A DNA stretch of 64,000 nucleotides, from assembly GCA_014706385.1 (NCBI GenBank), contig JACGZH010000001.1, positions 372,001 through 436,000 on the forward strand, given 5' to 3'. Shown piece by piece: positions 1 to 14,006 of this stretch (position 1 is the first letter of the stretch; each line of letters opens with the position of its first letter). The stretch is from Phaffia rhodozyma (Eukaryota > Basidiomycota > Tremellomycetes > Cystofilobasidiales > Mrakiaceae). Made by a program: the position numbers and the translations under genes. The notes under the pieces are model-generated. The model saw nothing but the letters and a program-made list of their open reading frames with translations, had not been told where the DNA came from and did no database searches.

Positions 1-557
1 CCGTCGAACGTTTGTGTTATGGGTTGTGTCTACTCTTTTATATCTCTTTCTCTGCCTGTCATCTCCTTCTGGGCGTTTTTCTGACGATTGATTTTTTTTG
101 TTTACTAGTGTCGACATCAGATCGGACGAACTAGAGTAGAGTGTGTATATGTGAAAGAGCAGGGTGTGTGGATGTGTGTGAAATGATGCTTCCTTTATAC
201 AACGTTTTATTTTTACATATTCTCTTTCTTTCCTTATATGGACAACATCTCAACGGAGGCGAATACGACCGTAGCTGGGAAGCAAGCAACTGTAATAACC
301 ACGAAAGAGACCAAAGAAACAGGATGAGAGAGCCATGCATATATTGGTAGTCTCTGGTCTGGTTGGTGCGTGATAAAACTAATTTCGGCCAAATCCACCG
401 ATATTCGATCGTTCAACGTTCTTAGGGAAGACTAAGAGTTCTAAACCCAACAAGCATTCACAGAATCTGTCTGAGAACACATTCCTTTCGCTCTTTAACA
501 CACTCCCTCTCTGATCTTCTCTTCGCATAGTTCTTGACTTTCACTGAGGGAAACAGG
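1..557. other. Upstream region / putative 5' leader of the Zn2Cys6 gene
   Basis: No gene is supported here. Short open frames run on both strands but none has family-like content or splice-site continuity. The last 150 bases before the ATG at 558 are pyrimidine-rich and probably form the promoter and leader of the transcription factor. The far left may hold the 3' end of a neighbour outside the window. Confidence 0.5.
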
Positions 558-3500
558 ATGTATGGCCAGCAGCAGCAGCCGCCTCATCCGGGTCAGCAAC
601 CCCACCTGTATCAGCAACAACATCGGCAGCACCCAGACCCTCAGCAGCAACCTTCTTACCATCCGATACCATACCCACCACACAACCAATCTCAACATGT
701 CTCCCATCAACAGCAGCCACAGCAGCCACCACAGCCACCACAGCCACCACATCATCCACACTTGCATTCTCAATCTCTTTCCCATCCCCATCCCCACCCC
801 CAATCTCATCCCTCCCGGCCAGCCTTCCCGCAAGATAGTCGCACCTCCCATCCCATATTCTCCGCCTCGACGTTGCCTCCTTTGAATGCTCTGATGGGCG
901 CACCTCTGTCGATGAGTTCATCTTCTGCGTCTGCATCAGTACCAGCACCGGCTCGGACCGCTGCACGCAGCTCGCTTCAAGACGATCAATACGCCAAAAA
1001 GAGAGCGAGGAGGGAGATCGAAGAGGAGGAGAGCGAGGACGATAAAGATCGAAAGACCACGACGAGCGGAAAGGATAAAGGAAAGAAACGAGCTGTCCAG
1101 AGTTGTTCAGAGTGCAGAAGAAGGTCTGTTCTCTGTTCTTTTCTTGTGTCTTGAATCTCTCCTGTCGGATGAATAACGCAAACGGGTCATCCTGATTTCC
1201 GAACCTTTCTGATGTCTGTTGGCTTCTCGTTTTTTCCTTGCCCGTTCATGTTCCTACACGCGTCCTGATTTCAATCATAATGCTCAATTTAAAACTCCCT
1301 CTCTTCAGAAAGATCAAATGCGACCGGAAGTTCCCTTGCCAACCATGTATCGCCAGGGGAGATGCTGCGGTTTGTAGAGAGGTCGAGAAACACGCACCTC
1401 AATCAGCGGCCTGCGCGTCTCAGCTCGATCTCCTAGCTCTCACTCATCGGGTCATAGCGCTTGAGGCCCTCGTTCAAAGGTTAGAACGAGACCGGCCTAG
1501 AAGGAAAAGAGCTCAGGTTGGTCAAGAAAAACTCGCTTGGACCGAAAATGACGTTCCCACCAAACCTCGGTCCCGTCGTGACAGTAATCATAAGCCAGAA
1601 AATAGCGAAGAAGCCGCCGATGAAGATGAATTTGCTATCGAAGAAGACGACTTAGACGAAGAAGAACGATCAACACAACAACATCGACAGGACCAAGCTA
1701 GCAGTCACCAGCAAGACGATGATAGTGAAGACGAAGAGGACTTTAAACGGCTTCCTTCCGAGGTTCGACAGAAAAAAAAACGAAGAGCGACCATGGATCT
1801 AGGCGAGGGCGACGGCCAGGGAACCAGTCGAGAAGGAACCGCAGGAATCGATTCAGAGACAGAAGGCGCCGCCCTTACACTCGAACATCTTGCCTTTGGC
1901 AGACGGAGAGACGATCCTACCCAGGTCGCCGCCCCGGTATCTTCAGATCAGGTCACCAATCTACATTTCACCGGAAGCAACTCATCTTCGTCCGCACTCA
2001 AATCTCCTCGCTCGACTGCCGCCGAAGGTAGGTCTTCGGTGTCAGCCCAGGTTTCCGTTCTTGATTCAACAGAACCATCCTCGACCACTCAGCCGACCCA
2101 GCCGAGTTTGAGCTCCGTGTCTGCTCCCATCCGGACACCTTCTGCTGCAACATCAACAATTAACCAAGTGCTCACGTCCTCACCCTCCAATTTCACCCAA
2201 GATTCTGCCCCGATCACTACTCATTCAGGCTCAGCCGCAACCGGACATGCCTCAAGTACTCCAAATTCTGGAAAAGTTGATTCCCCATCGATGGCCATCA
2301 AGCTTGTCAACAAGCCTTCGAAAGCCTCTATGGGTCAAAAGCCACCAATGATATCAAAAGGTGGCCCATTGGGTGCAATGGTGATACCTCAGAATAATAA
2401 GCTCGGCGTGATGCCTGGCCCAACATTCAAAGACAGACTCGCTCCATCGAGTAGACAACGAAGGCGTCAATCTGATTTAAGCGGTCAGCGCGAGGATGAG
2501 GGTGATCAGGATGATCCCGAACAAGACAATGAAGAAGATGGCGAAAACGATGAAGCGGACGAGGAGCGGGCGAAGCAGGAGGACATGAGAAAACGACAAG
2601 AAATCGCGAATGTACTGTTGGGCAAGAAAGGAGGGAACCCGACACTCATATTTGAGACCTTCTTCCAGCGATCAGAGTAAGCGTACGCGCTCAGAATGAA
2701 TCAAACCTAAAACTGAACACACTAACCCTCTATTTCGACATACTCGATCCTGTTTCTAGGCTCCATATGGAGGCTTTCATGTCTTGTTTGCCTGGAAGAG
2801 AGAAAGAGGAGGCGCTCATTGAACACGTATGTTGGATCTGTTCATTTGTATATCTCTGTTTTTGATCGAGTAATATTATTGACAATTTTTGATCTCATAA
2901 TGTCTATAGTACTTTGCCAAAGTAGAATGGTTCCACCACTGTCTTCGTGAGTACTTGCTTTCTAGATCAGCTCATATCTTATTGTATCTTCAACCGACAA
3001 TCTAGTTTTCGAGCAATTACACAGACGTGCCCACTGTCCTTCGGCAGTGCCACGAGTTCTGGGACATCCCGCATGACAAGCGAGCCGCGCTGTGTGCGCC
3101 TTCATGGATTGGGCTTTTCCTGATGCTTCTCCTCGTGAGTTTCGGAGTTATCTAGATCTGATGCCTTTTCCGCTAGCTCACAACTAAAATCTCCTCTCTT
3201 TCATTTTGTCATACGTTATCACCTCATTCCAGTTGAGTCTAACGTTTATGGACTCTGATAAGGCCGAATCTCTTGGTTTCTCTAAAGAAGATCAAGAAAT
3301 TCTGCCTTCCATGTGGTTCGCCGGTGCTAGAGGTTCCCTCTGGCAAAGTGACTTTCTGGCGAATCATTCGCTCGAGAACCTTCAAGTCATCGTGCTTTGT
3401 GGAGTCTACCTTGTATGTTATTTTGTCCTTCTGTCAGCTTCATGTTAATATTTATTCAAACGTGCTGTCATCATTTTTGTGTCTGATCTTTCTCAATACT

Positions 3501-6380
3501 TTCGATTGAATTGGTCTGAAATAGATAAATCAAGATCGGGCCGACGCTCATTGGGGTATCCTGGGTAGTGGTGTGAAGGTGAGTATTTATGCAGTCTATA
3601 CTGGTCTCTGTAACTGTTAATCGTTGCTGATCGTCTACCTTGACGATAATCTCCCGAAGATCGCTCAAATGATGGGTTTAAATAGATTAGGCGCGGAGCA
3701 AGGCGAACTCAAGCCAGGCGATCAGCCTCTTAAATGGACAGGTCGATGGGAGTCGATTATTACTCGAGAAACTGCTAGACGGATCTGGTGGCAGATGGTC
3801 TTCTTAGATGCCTCAATCTCTCCTTCTTATGGAGTGAGTCGTCTTGACCAAAACGGAAATTCCCTCATGTTCTAACGTTTCTATTGACATCTAAATATCC
3901 GGGTTTGGGTTGCTGATTGATCATAATTCAGTATGCGACAAGGTCCGTTCCTCTCTTTCTTGACTGTACATGCCCTCGTAAACTTAAATCAATACTTCTG
4001 TCTTCCCTTTCTTTCTCGTAGTATTCATCCGGAACAAATGTCTACCGCGCTTCCGGCCAACGTATGTTCCTTCCTTCCTTTATTTGTTGTCGCCCTTTTG
4101 TCGTAATCATAGGTTCAAGGTCCACTTTTCCTTTCCCATGCATCCTCGACTTTCTTGTAAATGTAGATTTGTGATGAAGATCTGGTTGACGGTCAACCTC
4201 TTCGACCGCGTCCAATGTCGGTTCATACACCAATGTCATACCATCTGGCTCGACTCCGAACCATCCAGACAGCGTATCAGACGATCTATCTGATGAATAC
4301 TTCGGTTCACCCACCTTATGAAGATATCATGGCTATCGACGGGGAGCTAGCCAAGATCCCTCTCAAGGTACTGTCGTTTTTCTCCTGATTCCATCAATGC
4401 TTTCCGTTAACGGCGTGAGAGCGGGTTGCATTCGGTTTGCTTTTTTAGTTCCCTTCGTTTTATCAAGTAAACACGGGCCCCGACATGAAAATCTCTCCGG
4501 ACTCCGTGTCTAATCCCGAAGCGGCTCATTGGGAAAAAATTGTGTTGCATTTATCTTTGCAGACGAGAAGAATGAGGTGCGCCTCAAGTTCCTCTTAGCA
4601 AATTGATCAAGTTGATACTGAAATCTGATGCACATTATTGTTTACTCTGGGTTTACCTTTTAACAAAGACTCCATCGTCCGTATTTGAGCCGTGGATACA
4701 CTGTATGCCCTTCCTTCCGCATCGTCACTCTGTTCAACCCCAGTTCTAATCGACCAGTCTCTCTTGTATTGGCTTTGATAAGAACAAAAAATATGCATAT
4801 TCTACCGAGCAATGTGTCAAGGCGGCTCAGATCTCTCTGGAGTTGATTAATTCTGGAACGGCTTCTGGTCGGACGAGTTCCTTCTTAAACCGATGGTGGT
4901 ACGTTCATCAGTTTCAAAGCTCATTTTGCTAGAGGAAGAGGGGACAAGCAGACCTGACTCATTTCGGCTTTTCTAGGATTCCCGTGCTTCAAACATTCTT
5001 TGCGAGTTGCGTCTGCCTAATCGACATGCTAAATACGCCAAGAGACGCGAAGTGGGAGGAGACTCTTCAGTCTGTTTCTGCCGCTTTGCGATTCCTCAAG
5101 TACGCGTCATCTTTTGGTATCCTTTGATCCAGATAAAGCACGGCTTTGGCTAATTTTATTCCTCTCGCTTTTTGGTATCGTCGTCTTCAATAGAATATCC
5201 GAAACACATTCATCACCAGCAAGGGGAAGTATTCGGGTCATTGAGGCTCTCCTACTTGAGGCGCTCAGCTCACATCCGCAAGAATTAGGAGCTGATCCTA
5301 GTCGTCGAGGTAGCATAGAATCTGTCTCGAGCTCAGACGATACCCACGCGCTTCAACGAGCAGTTCGTCGATTGGTGAAGAACAATGCTGTACCTTCGTC
5401 TACAAGGATCACCGGGGCTCAGTCTCCATCTTCTGCTTCATCAACCATTGCACTGACGCCCTCATCGTCCACGGGGGCAATGCCAGCGGTGAGGACGGCG
5501 ACCTCGCCACCAACAGCGCCCTTTTCTTCGACTGATCATCAGGCATCACCCCTCCAGCCTCTGATGACATTTTCTACGATAAATTCTCAGCAGGACGAAC
5601 GTCGCCCGACGACGACGGATTTGAGGAGTACTACAAGCCTCGCAGCTTATCATCCGCTCAGTCAGCCGATTTTGCCATCACCATTGTCGAATCAGCGACT
5701 TGGACCGATGAATATGGACCTCTTGACCGGCCAGAATGTGCAGCAGCAGTCCCAGCAGTATCAGCAACAACCGCCTTATCAGGTTCCATCATCGTATACT
5801 CAACCAAATCTTCAAAACCAACTTCCTTCATCTCACCCTCTTCATCATTACCAACAGCAACAGTTGCTACAGCAGCAACAACAATTTGCAATGCGACCTC
5901 CACCTGTGGGATCAAATTTTGCGACCAGTCAACCGTTCCAACACTTTTTCGACTCTGTTACGGAAGGACCGTTCATGTCCGATCAAGACGGTTTCAACGG
6001 GTTCTTAGGGAATGGCTGCTCCGGTCAACCGATAGCGAGTGCGTCAAGCGCGACCTTCCAGCCGCCTTTACCTATTCAAAATGACGTTTACACCGAGTAT
6101 GTTCTCTCCTCTTCCTTTCTCTTTCTGTTAGATCCGATATCGACCAAAAACAGTTGCACTGAACTAGAATACTTTGTTTTGATCGTTTCGTTACAAAATC
6201 AAGTAGTGGCGATTTGATGACTCAGATCATGGGTCTTTCAGACCTGGATTGGATGCTTGATGGAGGTAAGCCTCTCTATCTTTGGCTCTCGCTTCTCTTT
6301 TCATCTCTTTGCGAGACCATCTCTCCAACTGAATAAACTCGAAATGGCTTTGGTCATTCGCAGCTGGGTCTGCATTCTAA
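558..6380 (+). CDS. Zn(II)2Cys6 fungal-specific transcription factor, multi-exon
   Basis: This looks like a DNA-binding transcriptional regulator of the fungal binuclear zinc-cluster class. The start ATG (558) opens a Q/P/H-rich N-terminus. The zinc cluster, around residues 180-212, is split by an intron (about 1125-1308): CSECRRR joins to KIKCDRKFPC and then QPC, giving C-X2-C-X6-C-X5-C-X2-C-X8-C. A coiled-coil-like segment and long acidic and serine-rich stretches follow (to about 2675). From 2760 to about 5200, short exons encode a fungal_trans-type helical domain (LHMEAFMSC.., AQMMGLNRLG, ETARRIWWQMVFLD). The C-terminal part is polyglutamine-rich (5740-5890). I close the gene with a small exon (6364-6380) after the segment MGLSDLDWMLDG; this last join is the least certain. 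Targets and pathway are unknown. No orthologue is recognised. Confidence 0.85.
5740..5890 (+). repeat. CAG/CAA-rich polyglutamine-coding tract
   Basis: Imperfect CAG/CAA repeats inside the transcription factor encode interrupted glutamine runs (QQQSQQYQQQ and later QQQQLLQQQQQ). This is a typical low-complexity activation-type region and a likely site of length polymorphism. Confidence 0.7.
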
Positions 6381-7234
6381 ACAGAGGTCTCACGTCTTCC
6401 TCTTGGAATGGTTGCTTCCCAACTTGTGCCTACCTTGTAGTTTCATGTCTTTTTTTTGTTGGCAAGTTCTCTTTTCATCTGGACATACGTGTTTTCTCTT
6501 CTCGATTCATATTGTTGTTTATATTATCTAGGATAGTATATATATATTTTGAGCAACGAATGCTTTCTTATCGTGTTCATATAGGCGCCCTTCCTTCTAG
6601 CCTTCCTTTTTAATTTACTTTTCTCTTTCCTTTGTCTTTTCAATCTTCTTTCCCTTCTGTACATTCTTTCTTCAGCTTCTTACCTTCGCCCTCCAGAACA
6701 GAATGAAAAGCATCACAACATGGAAAAAACCAAACATCTTTGCTCATGTTCCGTTCGTCCAGCTCTACTGCTTCGTGAAATTATAATATCTATCACTTAT
6801 CATTCAGGGTCTCGTTGTTTTGACATCTATCAATTTATCATACATCTTGATCTTTGCGTCCGTATCTGTTACAGTTCGTATCTTTTGCTCTTGTTCACGA
6901 CATGTCTTTCGTTCTTTAATTCACTCTCTCGTTCCTGTTTCGGAGAGGTATGGGCAAAGGCTTCATAGTTTTATGAAGGTGTTCATATGTTGTATGACGA
7001 TCTGTAAACTGGCTTTCGTTTCGAACGCCAGCGTTCATCATCCGTAATCTTTTTCAATCATCCATCCATGGAGCGAAAAGAAAAAGTTATCTCTCAAAAG
7101 GAGGAAGAAAGGAGAAAGAAAAGACAACGAATTTAATGGTTGGATTTGTAAAACAGAAAGTAGGAGAAGAGCAAAGACAGCCCCTATACGACAAAAAAGA
7201 TCAATCGAGCAGGTAGACGAAGGAAAGGATGGGT
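6381..7234. other. Convergent intergenic region
   Basis: This region lies between the proposed end of the transcription factor (+) and the end of the Tra2-like gene (-). It is T-rich and pyrimidine-rich on the + strand. It probably holds both 3' UTRs. The open frames present have no recognisable content. Confidence 0.5.
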
Positions 7235-9390
7235 CTACCACCTTCTACCGCCATCCCTATCTCCCAAATCTCTTCGGTCATACCCAGCAGCAGGTGTGGC
7301 GTACAGTTCGTCTTGTCTCCTGTCCCGTCTAGGAACCGGTGGAGGAGGAGGTGCACCATAATCAGGTCCTGCGCTGTAGTAACCTCCTCCACCTCCGGAG
7401 GGTCCGGAGGATCGAGTGGAAGAAGGCACGTACGGTCGGTCCTCGTATCTATCCCTGGAGGAAGGGTAGCCGTAGGGATCTCGAGGAGGATAGTCTCGAG
7501 GAGCATAATCTCGAGGAGGGTAGTCTCTCTCAGATCGGTAACCTCCTCGGGGATCGTCTATAAAAGATCAAATAAGAAATCGAGAATAAGCAAACGAATG
7601 AAAATAGATAAATCAAAAAAATCTGAGACAAGGTAAGACTTTAGATACGAACATCGTTCGTCTCGTCGATCACCTCGTCGGTCATCATAGGGAGGAGGTC
7701 GAGCTCGGACAGGAGGACCAGCTGATTGAGTAAAGAAGAACGGGGCGAACATCAGCTTTTACATTCTGTGTCCCACCGATTGTCAAAACAATGAGAAGGA
7801 TGGAACATACAGCTGTATCGAGCATCATACGGCTGGGGGTCATAGGGTCTCTCCCTCTCTCCCCCTCGGGAACCGTAATCCCTTCGGGGGGGCCTCCTAT
7901 CGTCTTCCTTAGGAGGTCCAAAGTATCGACCGGGCGTGGGAGTTCGAGCTCGTCCTCGTCGAGCCTTTGTGCCAATGTTCGGTAAACGAAAAGTTAACTA
8001 AATGCGTCTCATCTGTAGAAGCATAGCGGTAAGAAGAACTCGATACGCGATACGTACCTTGCCAATCCTCATGGGCTTGCCCATGAACTCAACACCATCT
8101 AATCCGGCGATGGCGGCATCGGCCTCCTCAGGGGTGGCCATCGTGACGAAAGCAAACCCTCGGGACTCTCGAGAGTGAGGGTCGTACATGATTTGAATCT
8201 TATCAATCTAAGAGACGCCCATATAAAATTCATTGTTTTCCGCAAAGGTGACATATAACAGGAGGTATGAAAGATTAACAATTGAGAACAATCTCAAGAA
8301 TTCTGATTGCTTCAGCAGAGAAAGATGACAAGCACGAACCACACCGAACTTGCTGAAAGCAGTCTCTAAGTCTCGTTGTTCTACTCGGGGCGAGAGCGAA
8401 GAAACATGCAAATTGTTTCCAGGGTTCTCATCTCCTCCAGATCTAGGAGGCCTTCATGAGCCAAGCGAATGTGCAGATAAGAACGAGACAAAGAGTAGAC
8501 ACAGTCAACTCTTGAGAAAATTCAGCAAATAAGAGGATGTCAAACACAAGAGCTTACCCATCACCCCGCCCTCTGTCGGGTCGATCAACATCCATCCTTC
8601 CTCCACCTCGGTTGTCTCCGGAAGGCGAAGCACTTCGTCTGTCCCTACCTCGGGGGGGAGGGGTCCCACCCCGGGAGTAGTCGTCCTTGTGGGAAGGTTG
8701 AGCAGCGGCAGGCTCATCTCGGGTTGCCCATTCTGATCGATAGAAGAGAGCAGATGAAAAGGGTGGAAGATTGGAAGGAAAGAATAAAAGCAAGGCGAGC
8801 GTGATACAGATAGAGATAAGGTGAATGAGTGTCAGGACGAGACGAATCGAAGCGTTGTGGAAAAAAGACGGTCAGGTGGCCAAGTGGACGAAGATTGAGA
8901 TTTTGAAAGGATACACAGGGAGAGAGAAAGTAGAGAGCAGTCGGAGTGGTTGAGCAAACGGCATGTCGACTTTCTTGACATAGAGAGCAGTTGTGTGTCA
9001 GAATCGTTGAACATCCATTGACCAAGAAACCAACACATTGACAGCAGGTAAAACGATCAGAGGGTGCCTGATAGATGACGAGACGCGTGTATTAAGATGG
9101 ATTCTCTCTGGACCACCATCAGCTGGAGCTCGATCAAGTCGTGAACACAAATGTAAGACAAGCAGGCTGTCTTGGGAGCGATTGTTGCCGTTTGAAGGAC
9201 AAAGAATAGATGGATGAACAACTTCTGATTTGTTCTCCTCACTTGGAGATTATCTTTCAGATGGCAGACACGTCAAAGACGAGACGGTCTAGGTCGACGA
9301 GAGTGAAGAGAGAAGCGAGAGCGAAAAAGAAAGACAGCATAGGCGAGGTAGGTTGACTGAGTCGTGAAGCGTACCATCGGTGTCACTCAT
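7235..9390 (-). CDS. TRA2: Tra2-like splicing regulator (RRM flanked by RS/RG-rich regions)
   Basis: This is a sequence-specific RNA-binding protein expected to act in pre-mRNA splicing in the nucleus. Exon 1 is only 16 coding bases (9375-9390, MSDTD) and joins across a 642-base intron to EWATRDEPAAAQPSHK (from 8732). An S/R/G/D-rich N-terminal arm follows. The RRM then spans three exons: NNLHVSSLSPRVEQRDLETA and FSKFGVV, joined to IDKIQIMYDPHSRESRGFAF with RNP1-like RGFAFV, ending at MRIGKVR. Directly after the RRM comes RGRARTPTPGRYFGPP (about 7920-7975). This matches the Tra2 linker, of the form HTPTPGIYMG, and is the strongest argument for Tra2 over a generic SR protein. The C-terminus is R/D/Y/G-rich with repeated PPRDY-like units, ending DGGRRW. 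It is divergent from the U2 snRNA gene. Confidence 0.82.
8733..9374 (-). other. Unusually long first intron of the Tra2-like gene
   Basis: The donor GTACGC follows MSDTD and the acceptor GATCAG precedes EWATRDE. At 642 bases it is several times longer than other introns in the window. The phase is exact on both sides (G + AA = GAA). It holds several short ATG-initiated frames and possible cryptic splice sites, but no RNA gene I can support. Confidence 0.7.
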
Positions 9391-9918
9391 GGTGTTGATT
9401 CTGTATTTGAAGTTGAGTGGAGGCGAGAAGGAAAGGATGAATGGATGGATGGATATCGTAAAGGTGTTTGTTGTTCCAGATGATGAAGAGAGAGAAGAAG
9501 GTGTACAAGAAACGACACCGGGGAACAAGAAACGAGGAGGCGAGATCGATGGGAGAAAAAAAGAGCCAGGGCTGTGCTGATTGTACTTTGTCTATGGACT
9601 TACGTATGCGTATGAATACGAATTCTTAATAGGGTCGTCCCTATGATGGTATTGTACATAATGATTCAATAAATATTTCCTATAAGAAATTCACGTCGCA
9701 TCGTAGATGATGATGTGTAGTGATTCATGTTGTAGTCTGAATACAAGGAAAGACTATGGCAAAAGTCAACATGAATCGATCCTCCATACGTCACGTGAGC
9801 CCCCCAGCCCGCCGTCCCTTCCCCCAGTTTTCACACTCCGGCCGGCAGGGGGGGTCGACCAAACGTATAAAGCCCGGCCGCCCTGCCAGCGTTCCTCCTG
9901 TCTTCTTTCTTTTCCCTC
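9391..9918. promoter_or_regulatory. Divergent promoter region of Tra2-like gene and U2 snRNA
   Basis: A 528-base spacer separates the Tra2-like ATG (-) from the predicted U2 5' end (+). The right half is GC-rich and carries an E-box-type CACGTG at 9793-9798 and a TATAAA at 9866-9871. The left half is A/G-rich on the + strand, meaning a pyrimidine-rich leader for the Tra2-like mRNA. Confidence 0.6.
9866..9871 (+). promoter_or_regulatory. TATA box of the U2 snRNA gene
   Basis: TATAAA lies 48-53 bases upstream of the predicted U2 5' end, with no other TATA-like match between. The placement fits a Pol II-transcribed fungal snRNA gene. The function is inferred. Confidence 0.55.
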
Positions 9919-10102
9919 ATCCTCTCTGGCCTTTTGGCTTAGATCATGTGTAGTATCTGTTCTTATAAGTTTAACCACTTATATGGGTCCACCGGACCCA
10001 TCTGGTTTACTTCTTTTTGCCTTGCCCGTCCGGCCATCCTCTGCTTGCACGACGGCCGGACACGATGACCTTGCCACTGCACTGCCGGCTTGTGTTGTCA
10101 GG
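9919..10102 (+). ncRNA. U2: U2 spliceosomal snRNA
   Basis: U2 snRNA base-pairs with the intron branch site and with U6 in the spliceosome. The 5' portion is unmistakable: the stem-loop I region contains GGCCTTTTGGCT, followed by AGATCATGTGTAGTATCTGT. The branch-site recognition element GTGTAGTATC is exact at 9948-9957. Stem-loop IIa pairs ATAAGT (9965-9970) with ACTTAT (9977-9982). Stem-loop IIb pairs ATGGGTCC (9983-9990) with GGACCCAT (9994-10001). Stem III pairs GTCCGGCC (10028-10035) with GGCCGGAC (10054-10061). The Sm site is probably CTTTTTG (10013-10019), which lacks the usual A before the U run. Stem IV is weaker, with TGAC near 10067 and GTCA near 10097, so the 3' end is approximate. 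The length is near the usual 185-190. Confidence 0.93.
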
Positions 10103-10697
10103 GACCTCCTCTACCTTCTTCCCATTTGTGTCGACCGGCTGCTTTCCACTTTTTCTTGGATTCAGTCGGTCGACGAGATGGCAGTCTTGATGATGTGTGT
10201 GTACTGTGCTGTTGTCGAAGCATCTCAATCGTAAACGGATCGCTGTTTCATCTCTGCTGCATTGATGAACAATCACATTCCAACTGAAGCGAGATACAGT
10301 TGCACATTCGTGCTGAACACAAAAGAAAAGGAGGCTGTAAGTCAAGTGACAGCTGTGCCAAACATGCTTCTCTAAAACCACATGAAATATGAAAATGGAT
10401 GTATGGGATGGAGTGTGTCGTGCTAGACAAAAGATGTCAATCGAGGGAAGAGAAGATGAGAAAAAAGAACGAACAAGGACGTGTTCACTACGGTATGCAT
10501 GACTAGGGTTGGGAGGGGCAGGTATATAGAAAAAGAAAAGAAGAGCCAAGAAAAAAAGAAAAGGAAAAAAGAACACGAGTAATATAAATAGGGAAAAGCA
10601 AGAGAAAGAAAAGGTGTAGATGCAAGGTTACGGAGGGTCACCTGTTCCCTCTCCAGTAGTCGTTAGGTTAATCCTTCTAATCTCCTTAATTGACACC
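10103..10697. other. Intergenic region between U2 and the kinase gene
   Basis: This region holds the U2 3' flank and the 3' UTR of the minus-strand kinase. It has strongly A-rich stretches on the + strand (10440-10620). I see no supported gene. The minus-strand open frame covering part of it (10007-10576) overlaps U2 and is low-complexity. Confidence 0.5.
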
Positions 10698-13685
<2,988 letters not shown>

Positions 13686-14006
13686 GGAGGTATATGTACT
13701 TTAGGATTCATAGCTACGTCAAAGGTTACCGGGTGATAGTCGGGCGCGCAAAGGTGTATCAACTTGGAATCGGAACTGGTCTTCAAACAGAGTGTGATGG
13801 GATGAATCAACATATCGAACATTACGTAATTCTATTCGATACACGCTTCTCTCTTTCATCACTTCCTTCAGTCCGTTGGCTTCCAGTTCCTGTTGGCCCC
13901 GATAGACACATCCTCTTTCTTTCATAATCACAGGTCATTGTCATATCTTCAGGCCTTCATCACATATACTACATCTGAATACACGTAGAAGTAATTGAAC
14001 CACCAC
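13686..14006. promoter_or_regulatory. Divergent promoter region, kinase / DOP1
   Basis: A 321-base spacer separates two divergent starts. No TATA or other motif stands out. A minus-strand open frame (13719-13931) crosses it, but without family content and not continuous with the kinase. Confidence 0.45.

Noticed and set aside
558..6380. Two separate genes (zinc-cluster gene and a second gene from 2760)
   Set aside because: The junction at 2675-2760 splices in phase (GA + G) and the fungal_trans-type domain is the expected partner of the zinc cluster, so one gene is simpler.
8733..9374. Possible box C/D snoRNA in the Tra2 first intron
   Set aside because: A TGATGG and a downstream CTGA about 60 bases apart occur on the sense strand, but the terminal stem and C'/D' boxes are missing, so it does not qualify.
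9707..10234. 175-residue plus-strand open frame and the antisense 189-residue frame
   Set aside because: Both run through the U2 snRNA gene and its promoter. They arise by chance in GC-rich RNA-coding DNA.
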